Source: Sphingobium sufflavum (GTDB lineage: Bacteria; Pseudomonadota; Alphaproteobacteria; Sphingomonadales; Sphingomonadaceae). From it: DNA of 64,000 bases. The notes below the pieces were generated by a model. That model was not told the DNA's origin and did no database searches. It worked only from the letters and a program-made list of their open reading frames with translations. Positions 51,580 through 61,639 of the stretch are shown piece by piece. The position numbers were made by a program, and so were the translations under genes. The DNA is taken from NCBI RefSeq assembly GCF_021403115.1, contig NZ_JAJSSH010000001.1, positions 558,001 through 622,000 of the forward strand, read 5' to 3'. The first letter of the stretch is position 1; the number at the start of each line of letters is the position of its first letter.

Positions 51580-53988
51580 TCATTCCATCGCGATCCGCGC
51601 CAGTTCCTCCGCCTCGATCAGCAGGCTGTCCTCCGCCTCGCCCTGCGCCACATGCTCCCGGCCGATCATGATGAGCAGCGGCACGGCCAGCGGGCTGACA
51701 CGGGGCAGGTCGACATGCAGCAGGGTCTCCGCCGCCCGGTCGATCAGGTCGCCCAGCCGTCCCACGTCGGTCATCCGCGCCCGCGCGTCGGCCCATGCGG
51801 CCTTCAGCAGCAGATGGTCCGGCTCATACCGGCGCAGCACATCATAGATCAGGTCGGTGGAGAAGCTCACCTGCCGTCCGGTCTTCTTCTTGCCCGGCTG
51901 GTGCCGCTCGATCAGGCCGCTGATGACCGCCACGTCGCGAAAGGCGCGTTTCAGCAGGCTCGAACTCTCCACCCATTCGATGAACTCATGGTCCAAAATG
52001 TCGGCGGAAAAGAGCGCGGCCGGGTCCGTCACCGGCTTCAGCCCATAGACCGCCAGCGCATAGTCGTTGGAGACGAAGCCGGTCGGCATCAGCCCCAGAT
52101 GCTCCATCCGCCGGGTCAGCAACATGCCCAGCGACTGATGCGCGTTCCACCCCTCGAAGCTGTAGATGACCATATGGTGCAGCCGGTCGTGCGGGAATGT
52201 CTCGACCAGCAACTGGTCCGGGCGGGGGAGGCGGGAGCGCAGTTGCTGCATGTCCAGCCACTCATGCACATCCTTGGGAAAGCGGTGCCAGTCCTGCGGC
52301 GACGCCAGAAGCCGCCGCACCCGGTTGGCGAGGTTGGTGGACATGGCCATGCGGGTGCCGCCCCAGCTGGGGATGCGCGCGGACTTGCTCGACGCCCGCA
52401 CGATCAGGTCGCTCTCGCTCTGCCGCACCACCTCCAGCGAGGTGCCGGCGAAGAAGAAGCTGTCGCCCGGCGCCAGGGTAGCGGCGAATCCCTCCTCCAC
52501 CGTCCCCAGCTTGCGCCCGTTGGCAAAGCGGATGTCGAGCGCGGGCTGGTCCACGATGATGCCTGCGTTCAGCCGATGCTGGCTCGCGAATTTGGGGTGG
52601 GAAAGGCGCCATGTCCCGTCCGGCAACTCCGTCAGCCGCTGGAACCGGTCATAGACGCGCAGCGCATAGCCGCCGTTGGCGATGAAGCGCAGTTGCGCGT
52701 CCAGCCCCTCCGCATCCAGATCCGCATAGGGGGTGGCGCTGCGGATTTCCGCCAGCAGCGCGGCGGGGTCCAGCGGTTCGGCGCAGGCCATCGCCATGAT
52801 ATGCTGGGCCAGCACGTCGCGCGCGCCGGGGCGGAAATTGTCGGCATCCCGCGCGCCTTCCTCCACCGCGTCCAGCGCCGCCTGCGCCTCCAGATATTCG
52901 AAGCGGTTGCCGGGGATGATGAGGGCGCGGCTCGATTCGTCCAGCCGGTGGTTGGCGCGGCCGATCCGCTGCAACAGGCGCGACGACCCCTTGGGCGCGC
53001 CCATCTGGATCACGCAGTCCACGTCGCCCCAGTCGATGCCGAGGTCGAGGCTGGCCGTGGCGACGAGGCCGCGCAGCCGCCCGTCCGCCATCGCCGCCTC
53101 CACCTTGCGCCGGGCATCGCGGCTCAGGCTGCCATGATGGATGCCGACGGGCAGATTCTCGTCATTGGCGGACCAGATTTCCTGAAAGGTCAGCTCGGCC
53201 AGGCTGCGCGTGTTGCAAAAGACCAGGGTCAGGCGGTTGCGCCGTATCTCCTCCATCACCTGCCCGGCGGCATAGACGCCCGAATGGCCGGACCAGGGCA
53301 CGCGCCCTTCCGGGGCCAGGATGCGCAGGTCTGGCGGCGCGCCCGGCTCGCCCTCCACCAGCGTCACATCCTCGATGTGGCCCTCGGGAGCCAGCCAGCG
53401 GCGATAGGCGTCGGCGTCCGCCACGGTGGCGGAGAGGGCAACGCGGCGCAGCCCCGGATTGATCGCCTGCAACCGCGCCATGCTCAGCGCCAGCAGGTCG
53501 CCGCGTTTTTCGGAGGCAAAGGCATGCACCTCGTCGACGATGATCGTCTGGAGCGTGGCGAAGAAGGTGAAGCTGTCAGGATAGGACAGCAGCAACGAGA
53601 GGGATTCGGGCGTGGTCAGCAGAATCTGCGGCGGCTTTGCCCGCTGCCGCGCCCTGCGGTCCGACGGGGTGTCGCCGGTGCGCGTCTCGATGCGGATGGG
53701 CAGGCCCATCTCCTCGACCGGGGTCAGCAGGTTGCGCTGCACGTCCACCGCCAGCGCCTTCAGGGGCGAGACATAAAGGCTGTGCAACCCCTCGCGCGGA
53801 TGGTTCGCCAGATCGACGATGCTGGGGAGGAACCCCGCCAGCGTCTTGCCCGCGCCGGTGGGGGCGACCAGCAGCGCATGGCGGCCTGCCTCCGCCGCCA
53901 CCAGCATCCCGGCCTGATGCGTCCGCACGCGCCACGCACGGGCGGCGAACCAGTCGGCGACGGGGGTGGGGAGCGGCGATGGGTTCAC
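51580..53988 (-). CDS. Lhr-type DEXH-box helicase, ligase-associated DNA damage response type
   Basis: An about 802-residue superfamily 2 helicase. Motifs: Walker A VAPTGAGKTLAGFLP, Ia YVSPLKALAVDVQ, TTPESLSLLLS, Walker B IIVDEVHAFA (DEVH), LSATVADADAYR, LVFCNTRSLAEL, GIHHGSLSRDARRKVEAAMA, and VI QRIGRANHRLDESSRA. The C-terminal ~300 residues are the Lhr-type WH/beta-barrel part (LFSADILDHEFIEWVESSSL, RRYEPDHLLLKAAWADAR). In many proteobacteria this form sits with an ATP-dependent ligase, a PdeM nuclease and an exonuclease; none is nearby. The start is GTG 53988 or the longer 54078. Role in DNA repair is inferred. Confidence 0.92.
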   Translation of the reverse strand: MNPSPLPTPVADWFAARAWRVRTHQAGMLVAAEAGRHALLVAPTGAGKTLAGFLPSIVDLANHPREGLHSLYVSPLKALAVDVQRNLLTPVEEMGLPIRIETRTGDTPSDRRARQRAKPPQILLTTPESLSLLLSYPDSFTFFATLQTIIVDEVHAFASEKRGDLLALSMARLQAINPGLRRVALSATVADADAYRRWLAPEGHIEDVTLVEGEPGAPPDLRILAPEGRVPWSGHSGVYAAGQVMEEIRRNRLTLVFCNTRSLAELTFQEIWSANDENLPVGIHHGSLSRDARRKVEAAMADGRLRGLVATASLDLGIDWGDVDCVIQMGAPKGSSRLLQRIGRANHRLDESSRALIIPGNRFEYLEAQAALDAVEEGARDADNFRPGARDVLAQHIMAMACAEPLDPAALLAEIRSATPYADLDAEGLDAQLRFIANGGYALRVYDRFQRLTELPDGTWRLSHPKFASQHRLNAGIIVDQPALDIRFANGRKLGTVEEGFAATLAPGDSFFFAGTSLEVVRQSESDLIVRASSKSARIPSWGGTRMAMSTNLANRVRRLLASPQDWHRFPKDVHEWLDMQQLRSRLPRPDQLLVETFPHDRLHHMVIYSFEGWNAHQSLGMLLTRRMEHLGLMPTGFVSNDYALAVYGLKPVTDPAALFSADILDHEFIEWVESSSLLKRAFRDVAVISGLIERHQPGKKKTGRQVSFSTDLIYDVLRRYEPDHLLLKAAWADARARMTDVGRLGDLIDRAAETLLHVDLPRVSPLAVPLLIMIGREHVAQGEAEDSLLIEAEELARIAME

Positions 53989-54391
53989 GGATGGGGATAT
54001 AGGGGGCGTGTTCGGGACGCCCAAGCCCGGTGCAGCGCGTCCACAAAGGCCTCCCTGTCTATCGTCACCTCGGATCAAGTCGGAAACTGTACCCTATGAA
54101 AATGTAACCGCCTTCCGTTCGTCCTGAGCTTGTCGAACCGAAGGGCGGGCGAAGCCCAACGACCGTTCTTGCCCTTCAATGTGGCTTCAAGAGTGAAGTA
54201 CAGCCCTTCGACATTCAAGGATTCACCCGCTTTCCTTCGACGTTGGCGGCAGCGGATCATCGCCCTGCCGACAGAATCGGGCCATAACTCAGGAACAGGA
54301 AAAAGCGGAACCCCGGATCACTTCCGGGGTGACGCCAGCACTGCCGCTGGACATTATCCGACCTTGCCGCAGACTTCCTTTGATGCCCGCC
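53989..54391. other. Region between the helicase and the small membrane peptide gene
   Basis: Mostly occupied by the extragenic repeat at 54100-54260. Beyond it, 54261-54391 has nothing I recognise. Confidence 0.45.
54100..54260. repeat. Interspersed sphingomonad-type repeat (FDKLRTNG)
   Basis: Begins with CGTTCGTCCTGAGCTTGTCG (about 54115-54134), whose minus-strand reading gives FDKLRTNG, and ends with a second half CTTTCCTTCGACGTTGG. Between are TTCAATGTGG and CGACATTCAAGG, partly inverted to each other. Same family as at 7096 and 56655. Confidence 0.65.
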
Positions 54392-54475
54392 TCAATGCCC
54401 GAAAATCAGCCACAGGATGATGATGACGGGGATCGGCACGCCGACCAGCCACAATAACAAACCCTTGCCCATCAT
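54392..54475 (-). CDS. 27-residue hydrophobic membrane peptide
   Basis: The short ORF MMGKGLLLWLVGVPIPVIII continues with LWLIFGH and stops. It is one transmembrane segment with a Pro-rich kink (VGVPIPVII). GAGGAG lies 4-7 nt before the tandem ATGs at 54475/54472, a strong ribosome binding site, so it is likely translated. Similar tiny KGLLLWL...PIPVII peptides occur in sphingomonads and are commonly unannotated. No function is known; it may modulate a membrane complex. It diverges from hisG. Confidence 0.7.
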   Translation of the reverse strand: MMGKGLLLWLVGVPIPVIIILWLIFGH

Positions 54476-54584
54476 CCGTCTCCTCGTTGTGCAACCTGCC
54501 TGAATCAGACGTTTCGGACGCGCCATGGTTCCGTGGGCGCACGGGCCGTTGCCCTTTGGGCGTTCAGGCCCTAAATCGCGCGCC

Positions 54585-55259
54585 ATGACTCACCCCGCGC
54601 CCCAGCCGCTGATCTTTGCCATCCCCAAGGGCCGTATCCTCGAAGAGGCGCTGCCGTTGCTCGCCAAGGCCGGGATCGAGCCGGAGGCGGAATTCCATGC
54701 CAAGAGCAGCCGTGCCCTGAAATTCGCGACCAATGTGCCGGGCCTGTCGATCATCCGCGTGCGCGCCTTCGACGTCGCGACCTTCGTCGCGCATGGCGCG
54801 GCGCAGATCGGCATCGTCGGGTCGGACGTGATCGCGGAGTTCGATTATTCGGAACTCTACGCGCCCGTCGACCTTGGCATCGGCTATTGCCGCCTGTCGG
54901 TCGCGGAGCCGGTCGGGCTGGACGCGGAGGATCAGGCCGGGCTGAGCCATGTGCGCGTCGCTACCAAATATCCCCACCTCACCCGCCAATATTATGAGGC
55001 GCAGGGGGTTCAGGCGGAGTGCGTGAAGCTGAACGGCGCGATGGAATTGGCCCCGTCGCTGGGTCTCTCGCGGCGGATCGTGGACCTTGTTTCGTCCGGC
55101 GCGACGCTGAAGGCTAACGGGCTGGTCGAGACGGCGCGGATCATGGAGATCACCTCCCGCCTCGTCGTCAACCGGGCGGCGATGAAGATGCGCGCCGCCG
55201 AACTGGTGCCGCTGGTCGAACGCTTCCGCACCGCCGTGGAGACGAGCGATGCCGCTTAG
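54585..55259 (+). CDS. hisG: ATP phosphoribosyltransferase, short form
   Basis: First enzyme of histidine synthesis, joining ATP and PRPP. The 224-residue size lacks the C-terminal ACT-like regulatory domain, so it is a short HisG that normally works with HisZ; hisZ is not in the window. Visible: [28 protein letters not shown]-like [58 protein letters not shown] and [17 protein letters not shown] with the PRPP loop. It overlaps hisD by 11 bp. Confidence 0.97.
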   Translation: MTHPAPQPLIFAIPKGRILEEALPLLAKAGIEPEAEFHAKSSRALKFATNVPGLSIIRVRAFDVATFVAHGAAQIGIVGSDVIAEFDYSELYAPVDLGIGYCRLSVAEPVGLDAEDQAGLSHVRVATKYPHLTRQYYEAQGVQAECVKLNGAMELAPSLGLSRRIVDLVSSGATLKANGLVETARIMEITSRLVVNRAAMKMRAAELVPLVERFRTAVETSDAA

Positions 55260-56547
55260 GCTCGACGCGCGCGACGCGGATTTCGCGACCGCCTTCGATG
55301 CGCTGGTCAACGCCCGGCGGGAAAGCGACTCGGACGTCGCCGACACGGTGCGCGGCATCATCCAGCGCATCCGGGCGGACGGTGACACCGCGCTCGCCGA
55401 CTTCACGCAGCGGTTCGACCGTCATGACCTCGACACCACCGGCTGGCAGGTGACGCAGGCGGAGCGCAACGCGGCGCTGGCGGGGTTGGAGCCGGAATTG
55501 CGCGCCGCGCTGGAACTGGCCGCCGACCGCATCGCCACCTATCATGAGAAGCAGCGGCCGCAGGACAGCGACACGACCGACAGCGCGGGCGTCCGCCTCG
55601 GTGCGCGCTGGGGTGCGGTGGATGCGGCGGGCCTCTACGTCCCCGGCGGCAATGCGGCCTATCCGTCCAGCGTGCTGATGAACGCCATCCCGGCGAAGGT
55701 TGCGGGCGTCGGGCGCATCGCCATGGTCACGCCGACGCCGGACGGCGTCGTCAATCCCCTCGTCCTCGCGGCGGCGGAGATTGCGGGCGTCGCGGAAATC
55801 TGGCGCGTCGGCGGGGCGCAGGCGATTGCCGCGCTCGCCTATGGCACCGGGCGGCTCGCCCCCGTGGATGTCATCGTCGGCCCCGGAAACGCCTGGGTGG
55901 CGGAGGCCAAGCGCCAGCTCTACGGCGTCGTCGGCATCGACATGGTCGCCGGCCCGTCGGAGATCGTCGTGGTCGCGGACGGACTGAACGACCCGCAATG
56001 GACCGCCGCCGACCTGCTGAGCCAGGCGGAGCATGACCCGACCAGCCAGTCCATCCTCATCACCGACGATGCCGCCTTTGCCGATGCCGTCGCGGCGGCG
56101 GTGGAGGCGCAACTGGACGTCCTCGCCACCGGCGCGCGCGCGCGGCTGAGCTGGCAGGATTTTGGCGCGATCATCGTGGTGGCCGACCTGATGGATTCGC
56201 TGCCGCTGGTCGACCGTCTCGCACCGGAGCATCTGGAGATTGCGACGGCGGACCCGGAACCGATCTTCCGGAAAGTGCGTCATGCGGGGTCGGTGTTCCT
56301 CGGCCGGATGACGCCGGAGGCGGTGGGCGATTATGTCGCCGGGCCGAACCATGTGCTGCCCACCGGGCGGCGCGCCCGCTTCTCGTCCGGCCTGTCCGTG
56401 CTGGACTTCATGAAGCGCACCAGCTTCCTCTCGCTGGACGAGGCGGCGATCGCGGCCATCGGCCCGGCGGCGGTGGCGCTGGCCCGCGCCGAAGGGTTGC
56501 CCGCCCATGCGGAGAGCGTGGCGCGGCGGCTGCGGCTCAACCAGTAA
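55249..56547 (+). CDS. hisD: Histidinol dehydrogenase
   Basis: Catalyses the last two oxidations of histidine synthesis, histidinol to histidine. The 432-residue protein is complete: [14 protein letters not shown] [94 protein letters not shown] with zinc and base residues, [18 protein letters not shown] and [20 protein letters not shown]. It starts inside hisG (11-bp overlap), so the two are coupled. No other his gene is nearby. Confidence 0.98.
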   Translation: MPLRLDARDADFATAFDALVNARRESDSDVADTVRGIIQRIRADGDTALADFTQRFDRHDLDTTGWQVTQAERNAALAGLEPELRAALELAADRIATYHEKQRPQDSDTTDSAGVRLGARWGAVDAAGLYVPGGNAAYPSSVLMNAIPAKVAGVGRIAMVTPTPDGVVNPLVLAAAEIAGVAEIWRVGGAQAIAALAYGTGRLAPVDVIVGPGNAWVAEAKRQLYGVVGIDMVAGPSEIVVVADGLNDPQWTAADLLSQAEHDPTSQSILITDDAAFADAVAAAVEAQLDVLATGARARLSWQDFGAIIVVADLMDSLPLVDRLAPEHLEIATADPEPIFRKVRHAGSVFLGRMTPEAVGDYVAGPNHVLPTGRRARFSSGLSVLDFMKRTSFLSLDEAAIAAIGPAAVALARAEGLPAHAESVARRLRLNQ

Positions 56548-56558
56548 CCCTGCCCATC

Positions 56559-56687
56559 GTCCTTGCGAGCGTAGCGCAACAATCCAGAGGGCAGTGCCGT
56601 GGATTGCTGCGCTACGCTCGCAAGGACGGATGCCTCTATTCCAATCCGACCGATACGTCCTTCGACAAGCTTCGCCCGAACGGGTAA
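56559..56687. repeat. Large inverted repeat plus half of an FDKLR-type repeat
   Basis: GTCCTTGCGAGCGTAGCGCA (from 56559) and its inverse TGCGCTACGCTCGCAAGGAC (to 56627) form a stem of about 28 bp with CAATCCA/TGGATTG inside and one mismatch. It is followed at about 56655-56687 by CGTCCTTCGACAAGCTTCGC, the FDKLRPNG-type half. Both types are known as scattered extragenic repeats of sphingomonads. It separates hisD from nusB. Confidence 0.8.
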
Positions 56688-56697
56688 GGATATGACC

Positions 56698-57144
56698 ATG
56701 ACCGAACGCGCCAAGACCCGATCCGCCGCCCGCCTCGCTGCCGTGCAGGCCCTGTACCAGAAGGAGATGGAGGGTACGCCGCTGCCCCTGCTCCTGAATG
56801 AGTTTCACCAGCACCGGCTGGGCGCGACCATCGAGGACGTGACCTACGCCCCCGCCGAAATCCCCTTCTTCGACGATGTGGTGAAGGGCGTGGACGCGCG
56901 GCTGGCGGAGATTGACGCGCTGATCGTCGCGCGCCTCGCCAAGGGCTGGTCGCTTGAGAGGCTGGACAAGCCGATGCGCCAGATCCTGCGCGCGGGCACC
57001 TATGAGCTGCTGGCCCGCGTCGATGTGCCCACCGGCACCGTCATCAGCGAATATGTCGATGTCGCCCACGCCTTCTACGACAAGCGCGAGTCGGGCTTCG
57101 TCAACGGGCTGCTCGACGCGCTGGCCAAGGTGGTGCGCGCCTGA
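56698..57144 (+). CDS. nusB: Transcription antitermination protein NusB
   Basis: Binds BoxA RNA with NusE in antitermination of rRNA operons. The 148-residue helical protein shows RSAARLAAVQALYQKEMEGT, the central VKGVDARLAEIDALIVARLA, LDKPMRQILRAGTYELLARV and TVISEYVDVAHAFYDKRESG with the closing FVNGLLDALAKVVRA. The start at 56698 has AAGGA at 7 nt; ATG 56692 is too near it. thiL follows at 57176, a conserved nusB-thiL pair. Confidence 0.97.
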   Translation: MTERAKTRSAARLAAVQALYQKEMEGTPLPLLLNEFHQHRLGATIEDVTYAPAEIPFFDDVVKGVDARLAEIDALIVARLAKGWSLERLDKPMRQILRAGTYELLARVDVPTGTVISEYVDVAHAFYDKRESGFVNGLLDALAKVVRA

Positions 57145-57175
57145 CCGGCGGGTGGACCATGGGGGCGACGGCGCC

Positions 57176-58171
57176 ATGAGCCGCGAAAGCGCCTTCATCG
57201 ACCGCTTGCGTGGCTTTGCCACCCATCCCGCCGCGCGCGGGCTGGCTGACGATGCGGCCGTGCTGCCCCGGCCGGGCGGTGACATCGTCCTGACGCACGA
57301 CATGCTGGTGGAGGGTGTCCATTACCTGCCCGATGACACGCCCGTCGATGTGGCGTGGAAACTGCTGGCGGTGAACCTTTCCGATCTTGCCGCCAAGGGC
57401 GCCGCGCCGCTGGGCGTGCTGCTCGGCTATGCGATGACCGACGATGCGGACTGGGACGCGGCGTTCGCGGCTGGCCTTGGCGCGGCGGCGGCGGCTCTGG
57501 GTGTGCCCATTTTGGGCGGCGATACCGTCCGCCTGCCCTCCGGTGCGCCGCGCACGCTGGGCCTCACCGCACTGGGCGCAGCGCCCGCCACCGGCGCGCC
57601 GTCGCGGTCCGGCGCACGGGCGGGGGACAGCCTCTGGGTGTCGGGCAGCATCGGGGACTCCGCGCTGGGCCTCACCATGCGGCAGGCGGCGACAGATCGG
57701 GCGGCGGCAGGACAGGCAGTGGCTGGGCAGGGAGCGACGGCGCGCGATCCCGCGCTGCTGCTGCGCTATGCCCGTCCTACCCCGCGCCTGACGCTGGGGC
57801 AGGGGCTTGCGGCGGCGGTCAGCGCCATGGCCGATGTGTCGGACGGCCTGCTGATCGACGCAGGGCGCATGGCGCTGGCCAGCGGCTGTGCGATCCATGT
57901 CGATCTGGACGCGGTGCCGCTGTCCGCCGCCTTTGTCGCGGTGCGGGGTGCGGATGGCGACGCCCGCCTCTTTGCGGCGACCGGGGGCGACGATTATGAA
58001 CTGCTGTTCGCCGCGCGGGAGGACGCCGCCGACACCATCCTGTCCGCCGCATGGGCGGCGGGGGTGCCTGTCACGCCGGTCGGGCGGTGCACGACCGGGG
58101 CCGGATTGCACCTGACCGCCGGGGGGCTGCCGCTGCCGCTGCCGGATCGGCTGGGGTGGCTGCACGATTAA
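57176..58171 (+). CDS. thiL: Thiamine-monophosphate kinase
   Basis: Phosphorylates thiamine monophosphate to the active diphosphate. The 331-residue PurM-like protein shows ESAFIDRLRGFATHPAARGL, DIVLTHDMLVEGVHYLPDDT, WKLLAVNLSDLAAKGAAPLG, GDTVRLPSGAPRTLGLTALG, MADVSDGLLIDAGRMALASG and ATGGDDYELLFAAREDAA. A family-unlike run of Ala, Gly and Gln (QAATDRAAAGQAVAGQGATA) at about residue 175-200 is a local expansion. The family start RESAFIDRL sets ATG 57176. Operon with nusB. Confidence 0.96.
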   Translation: MSRESAFIDRLRGFATHPAARGLADDAAVLPRPGGDIVLTHDMLVEGVHYLPDDTPVDVAWKLLAVNLSDLAAKGAAPLGVLLGYAMTDDADWDAAFAAGLGAAAAALGVPILGGDTVRLPSGAPRTLGLTALGAAPATGAPSRSGARAGDSLWVSGSIGDSALGLTMRQAATDRAAAGQAVAGQGATARDPALLLRYARPTPRLTLGQGLAAAVSAMADVSDGLLIDAGRMALASGCAIHVDLDAVPLSAAFVAVRGADGDARLFAATGGDDYELLFAAREDAADTILSAAWAAGVPVTPVGRCTTGAGLHLTAGGLPLPLPDRLGWLHD

Positions 58172-58381
58172 GGGATGAGCTATGGCCTTCGGAATCGCGG
58201 CCTCACCGCTCGCCCTTCCCATTCGGCACCCATTCCGCCCGCTGTAACACGCCCACTCCGGCCCGCGTGAGCCACACCCGAAACAGCTTGACGCCAACCC
58301 GCCCGCCGATAGTCTCCCCGGCACCGCGCGGAGTGCGTCCCATGGCGCCGTGCGACACAAAAATGGGGGAGAGTGATAGTC

Positions 58382-60496
58382 ATGACATTGGTGTATATCG
58401 CCATAGGCTGCGGCGTGCTTGCCGTGCTCTATGGGCTAGTGACCAGTCGACAAGTGCTCAGCGCATCGCCTGGCAATGACAAGATGCAGGAAATCGCCGC
58501 CGCCATTCAGGAGGGGGCAAAGGCCTATCTCGGCCGCCAGTACCGCACCATCGCCATCGTCGGCGTGGTTGTGGCCATCATTCTGTTCCTGACGCTCGGC
58601 ACGCTGTCGACCGTCTCCTTCCTCATCGGCGCGATCCTGTCCGGCGTGGCGGGCTATGTCGGCATGCACATCAGCGTGCGCGCCAATGTCCGCACGGCGG
58701 AGGCCGCGCGCACCAGCCTCCAGGGCGGGCTGACCCTCGCCTTCCGCTCCGGCGCGATCACTGGCATGTTGGTGGCGGGCCTCGGCCTGCTCTCCATCGC
58801 GGGGCTGTTCTGGTATCTGACCGGCCCGGCCGGGCTGCTGCCGAATGATCGTTCCATCGTCGCCGCACTGACCGCGCTGGCGTTCGGCGCATCGCTCATC
58901 TCCATCTTCGCGCGTCTGGGTGGTGGTATCTTTACCAAGGCGGCGGACGTCGGCGCCGACCTCGTCGGCAAGGTGGAGGCGGGCATACCGGAGGACGACC
59001 CGCGCAACCCCGCCGTCATCGCGGACAATGTGGGCGACAATGTCGGCGACTGCGCGGGCATGGCCGCCGACCTGTTCGAAACCTATGTCGTGACGATCGG
59101 CCTGACCATGGTGTCCATCGCGCTGCTGGTGCAGACCTCCTCCACCGAACTGATGGCGCTGATGTCGCTGCCGCTGGTGCTGGGCGGGGTGTGTATCGTC
59201 ACCTCGATCATCGGCACCTATTTCGTGCGGCTCGGCAAGTCGAACAACATCATGGGCGCGCTGTACAAGGGGTTCTGGACCACCGTCATCCTGTCCGCCA
59301 TCGCGAGCTGGTTCGTCACCGCCCATGTGTTCGGCGGGAATATGGAAAGCGTCATCGGCGCGAATCTCGACGGCACCGGCGGCTATACGGGCCGGGGGCT
59401 GTTCTATTGCATGCTCATCGGGCTGGCGGTCACCGGCCTGCTGGTGTGGATCACCGAATATTACACCGGCACCAATTATCGCCCGGTGAAGTCCATCGCA
59501 AAGGCCAGCGTGACCGGTCATGGCACCAACGTCATCCAGGGTCTGGCGATCAGCCTGGAATCGACCGCGCTGCCCACCTTGGTCATCGTCGTCGCGGTGG
59601 TCGCGACCTTCCAGATCGCCGGGATCATCGGCGTGGCTTTTGCGGCCACGTCGCTGCTGTCGGTGGCGGGCATGGTCGTGGCGCTGGACGCCTATGGCCC
59701 GGTGACGGACAATGCGGGTGGCATCGCCGAAATGGCGGGCCTGCCCGATGATGTGCGTCAGCGCACCGACGCGCTGGACGCGGTGGGCAACACCACCAAG
59801 GCCGTGACCAAGGGTTATGCCATCGGATCGGCGGCGCTGGCGGCGTTGGTGCTGTTCGGCGCCTACACCACCGACCTCAAGGAATATTTCCCCAGCCTGG
59901 AGGTCGATTTCACGCTGGGCAATCCGTTCGTCATCGTCGGGCTGCTGCTCGGCGCGCTGTTGCCCTATCTGTTCGGGGCGTTCGGCATGACGGCGGTGGG
60001 CCGCGCGGCGGGCGCTGTCGTGGAGGATGTGCGCGACCAGTTCCGCACGAACAGCGGCATCATGGCGGGCACGTCGAAACCCGACTATGCCCGCACCGTC
60101 GACATCGTGACCAAGGCGGCGATCAAGGAGATGATCGTGCCCAGCCTGTTGCCCGTGCTGTCACCCATCGCGGTCTATTACATCGTCACCTGGGTGGCGG
60201 GGCAGGCGCAGGGGTTTGCGGCGCTCGGCTCCATGCTGCTCGGCGTCATCGTCTCCGGCCTGTTCGTGGCCATTTCGATGACCAGCGGCGGCGGCGCATG
60301 GGACAATGCCAAGAAATATATCGAAGACGGCCATCATGGCGGCAAGGGGTCGGAGGCGCACAAGGCCGCCGTGACCGGCGACACGGTGGGCGACCCCTAT
60401 AAGGACACCGCAGGCCCGGCGGTGAACCCGATGATAAAAATCACGAACATCGTGGCGCTGCTTCTGCTCGCCGCGCTGGCGCATGGCGGGGTATAG
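58382..60496 (+). CDS. hppA: K+-independent proton-translocating membrane pyrophosphatase
   Basis: Pumps protons across the membrane using pyrophosphate, saving energy from biosynthesis. The 704-residue protein has about 16 transmembrane segments. Signature [20 protein letters not shown] followed by [20 protein letters not shown] binds the substrate; [19 protein letters not shown] carries Lys at the position that is Ala in K+-dependent enzymes, marking the K+-independent class; and [19 protein letters not shown] completes the site. ATG 58382 has GGGGGAGAG upstream and is preferred to GTG 58373. A terminator follows about 70 nt after the stop. Confidence 0.97.
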   Translation: MTLVYIAIGCGVLAVLYGLVTSRQVLSASPGNDKMQEIAAAIQEGAKAYLGRQYRTIAIVGVVVAIILFLTLGTLSTVSFLIGAILSGVAGYVGMHISVRANVRTAEAARTSLQGGLTLAFRSGAITGMLVAGLGLLSIAGLFWYLTGPAGLLPNDRSIVAALTALAFGASLISIFARLGGGIFTKAADVGADLVGKVEAGIPEDDPRNPAVIADNVGDNVGDCAGMAADLFETYVVTIGLTMVSIALLVQTSSTELMALMSLPLVLGGVCIVTSIIGTYFVRLGKSNNIMGALYKGFWTTVILSAIASWFVTAHVFGGNMESVIGANLDGTGGYTGRGLFYCMLIGLAVTGLLVWITEYYTGTNYRPVKSIAKASVTGHGTNVIQGLAISLESTALPTLVIVVAVVATFQIAGIIGVAFAATSLLSVAGMVVALDAYGPVTDNAGGIAEMAGLPDDVRQRTDALDAVGNTTKAVTKGYAIGSAALAALVLFGAYTTDLKEYFPSLEVDFTLGNPFVIVGLLLGALLPYLFGAFGMTAVGRAAGAVVEDVRDQFRTNSGIMAGTSKPDYARTVDIVTKAAIKEMIVPSLLPVLSPIAVYYIVTWVAGQAQGFAALGSMLLGVIVSGLFVAISMTSGGGAWDNAKKYIEDGHHGGKGSEAHKAAVTGDTVGDPYKDTAGPAVNPMIKITNIVALLLLAALAHGGV

Positions 60497-60565
60497 AATA
60501 AAAGGGGTGGAACCCGCCCAATAACCGGCCGAAGAGGCCCAATAAGGACCAGATAGTGGGAGAGG

Positions 60566-60600
60566 ATCCGTCCGGTGGCGACATCGGACGGATTTTTATT
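60566..60600 (+). terminator. Intrinsic terminator of hppA
   Basis: ATCCGTCCG (60566-60574) pairs with CGGACGGAT (60585-60593) around a 10-nt loop, followed by TTTTATT. It lies between the convergent hppA and bestrophin genes. Confidence 0.85.
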
Positions 60601-60666
60601 GCGCTGGATTTCTATCGAGTCCGGCCTTTATGGAGGCCGGATTTTACGGGCGCATGCGGCCTCCCG

Positions 60667-61551
60667 TCACCACAGAACGCCATCCTTGTCCGGTCCCAGC
60701 GGCGGGGGTGCGACATCGCCGATGCTCTGGAGCAGGTCGATCTCGATCGTCCGGCACATGGCGCACAGCGGCAGGTCGTGCGGCGTGTTGGCGAAGGGAT
60801 CGACCAGATCGTCGCCGATGGCCAGCACCGCCAGGAACATCAGCCCCGCCACGGTCGAGCCGAGCGGCGTGGCGAGGCCCAGCGTCTCCACCAGACCGAT
60901 GGGCAGCATGATGCACAGCAGATGGGTGAACAGGGTGGGGAAGAAGCGATATTGGATGGGCAGGGGCGTGTTCTTCAGCCGTTCCATTCCGCCCTGCGCG
61001 TTGGCGATGTCGACCAGAACGCCCTCCATCGCCGCTTGCTGGATGGTGTCGATCCACCCGCGCCTGCGCGCCTCGTCGATGCGGCGGCTGGTGCCGTCGA
61101 GGATGCCGTTGGCGGCGTTGGTGCGGGCCAGCGCCAGATCGGCATCGCCCTTCGTCAGAAAGCGCAGCACCTCCGCATCCGGGCTTTGCCGCCGCAACTG
61201 GCAGCGCAGGGCGTTCACATAGGCGACCTGCCGCAGGACGATGGACCGCTTCATCTCCCGCGCGTCCTCCGGCAGGAAGTTGCGGGCCTGCCGCGCGATA
61301 TTGCGGCTGGCGTTGATCATCAGGCCCCACAGCCCCCGCCCCTCCCACCAGCGTTGATAGGCGGAATTGCTGCGAAAGCCGAGGAACAGCGCCAGCGCCG
61401 ACCCAAACAGCGTGAGGGGCAGCGACGGCGCGGTGAACGGCATCGCATAGTAGGTGATGGTGACGATCACATCCCAGACGAAGAGCAGCGCCAGCGGCTT
61501 CCATACCTCCCGGATGATCTGCTTCAGGCCAGGGGTCGCGGTGACGATCAT
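60667..61551 (-). CDS. Bestrophin family protein
   Basis: A 294-residue membrane protein of the bestrophin/UPF0187 group, pentameric anion (or cation) channels. The hallmark LGFRSNSAYQRWWEGRGLWG (about 60-80) is clear; the N-terminal WKPLALLFVWDVIVTITYYA and the C-terminal pair around FFPTLFTHLLCIMLPIGLVE form membrane segments, and GDDLVDPFANTPHDLPL is the conserved Asp/Asn cytoplasmic motif. Ion selectivity cannot be read from sequence. It converges with hppA and shares the terminator region. Confidence 0.92.
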   Translation of the reverse strand: MIVTATPGLKQIIREVWKPLALLFVWDVIVTITYYAMPFTAPSLPLTLFGSALALFLGFRSNSAYQRWWEGRGLWGLMINASRNIARQARNFLPEDAREMKRSIVLRQVAYVNALRCQLRRQSPDAEVLRFLTKGDADLALARTNAANGILDGTSRRIDEARRRGWIDTIQQAAMEGVLVDIANAQGGMERLKNTPLPIQYRFFPTLFTHLLCIMLPIGLVETLGLATPLGSTVAGLMFLAVLAIGDDLVDPFANTPHDLPLCAMCRTIEIDLLQSIGDVAPPPLGPDKDGVLW

Positions 61552-61639
61552 GGGTGCGGGGTTACCTCAGTCAGGGATGGCGGGGGCAGGGCTGGCAGGA
61601 CGCAAGGGATGATGGCGCCTGTCGTAACGCTTCATAACC

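Noticed and set aside
51370..54099. 909-codon open frame antisense to the helicase
   Set aside because: Shadow of the helicase gene, which has all SF2 motifs on the other strand.
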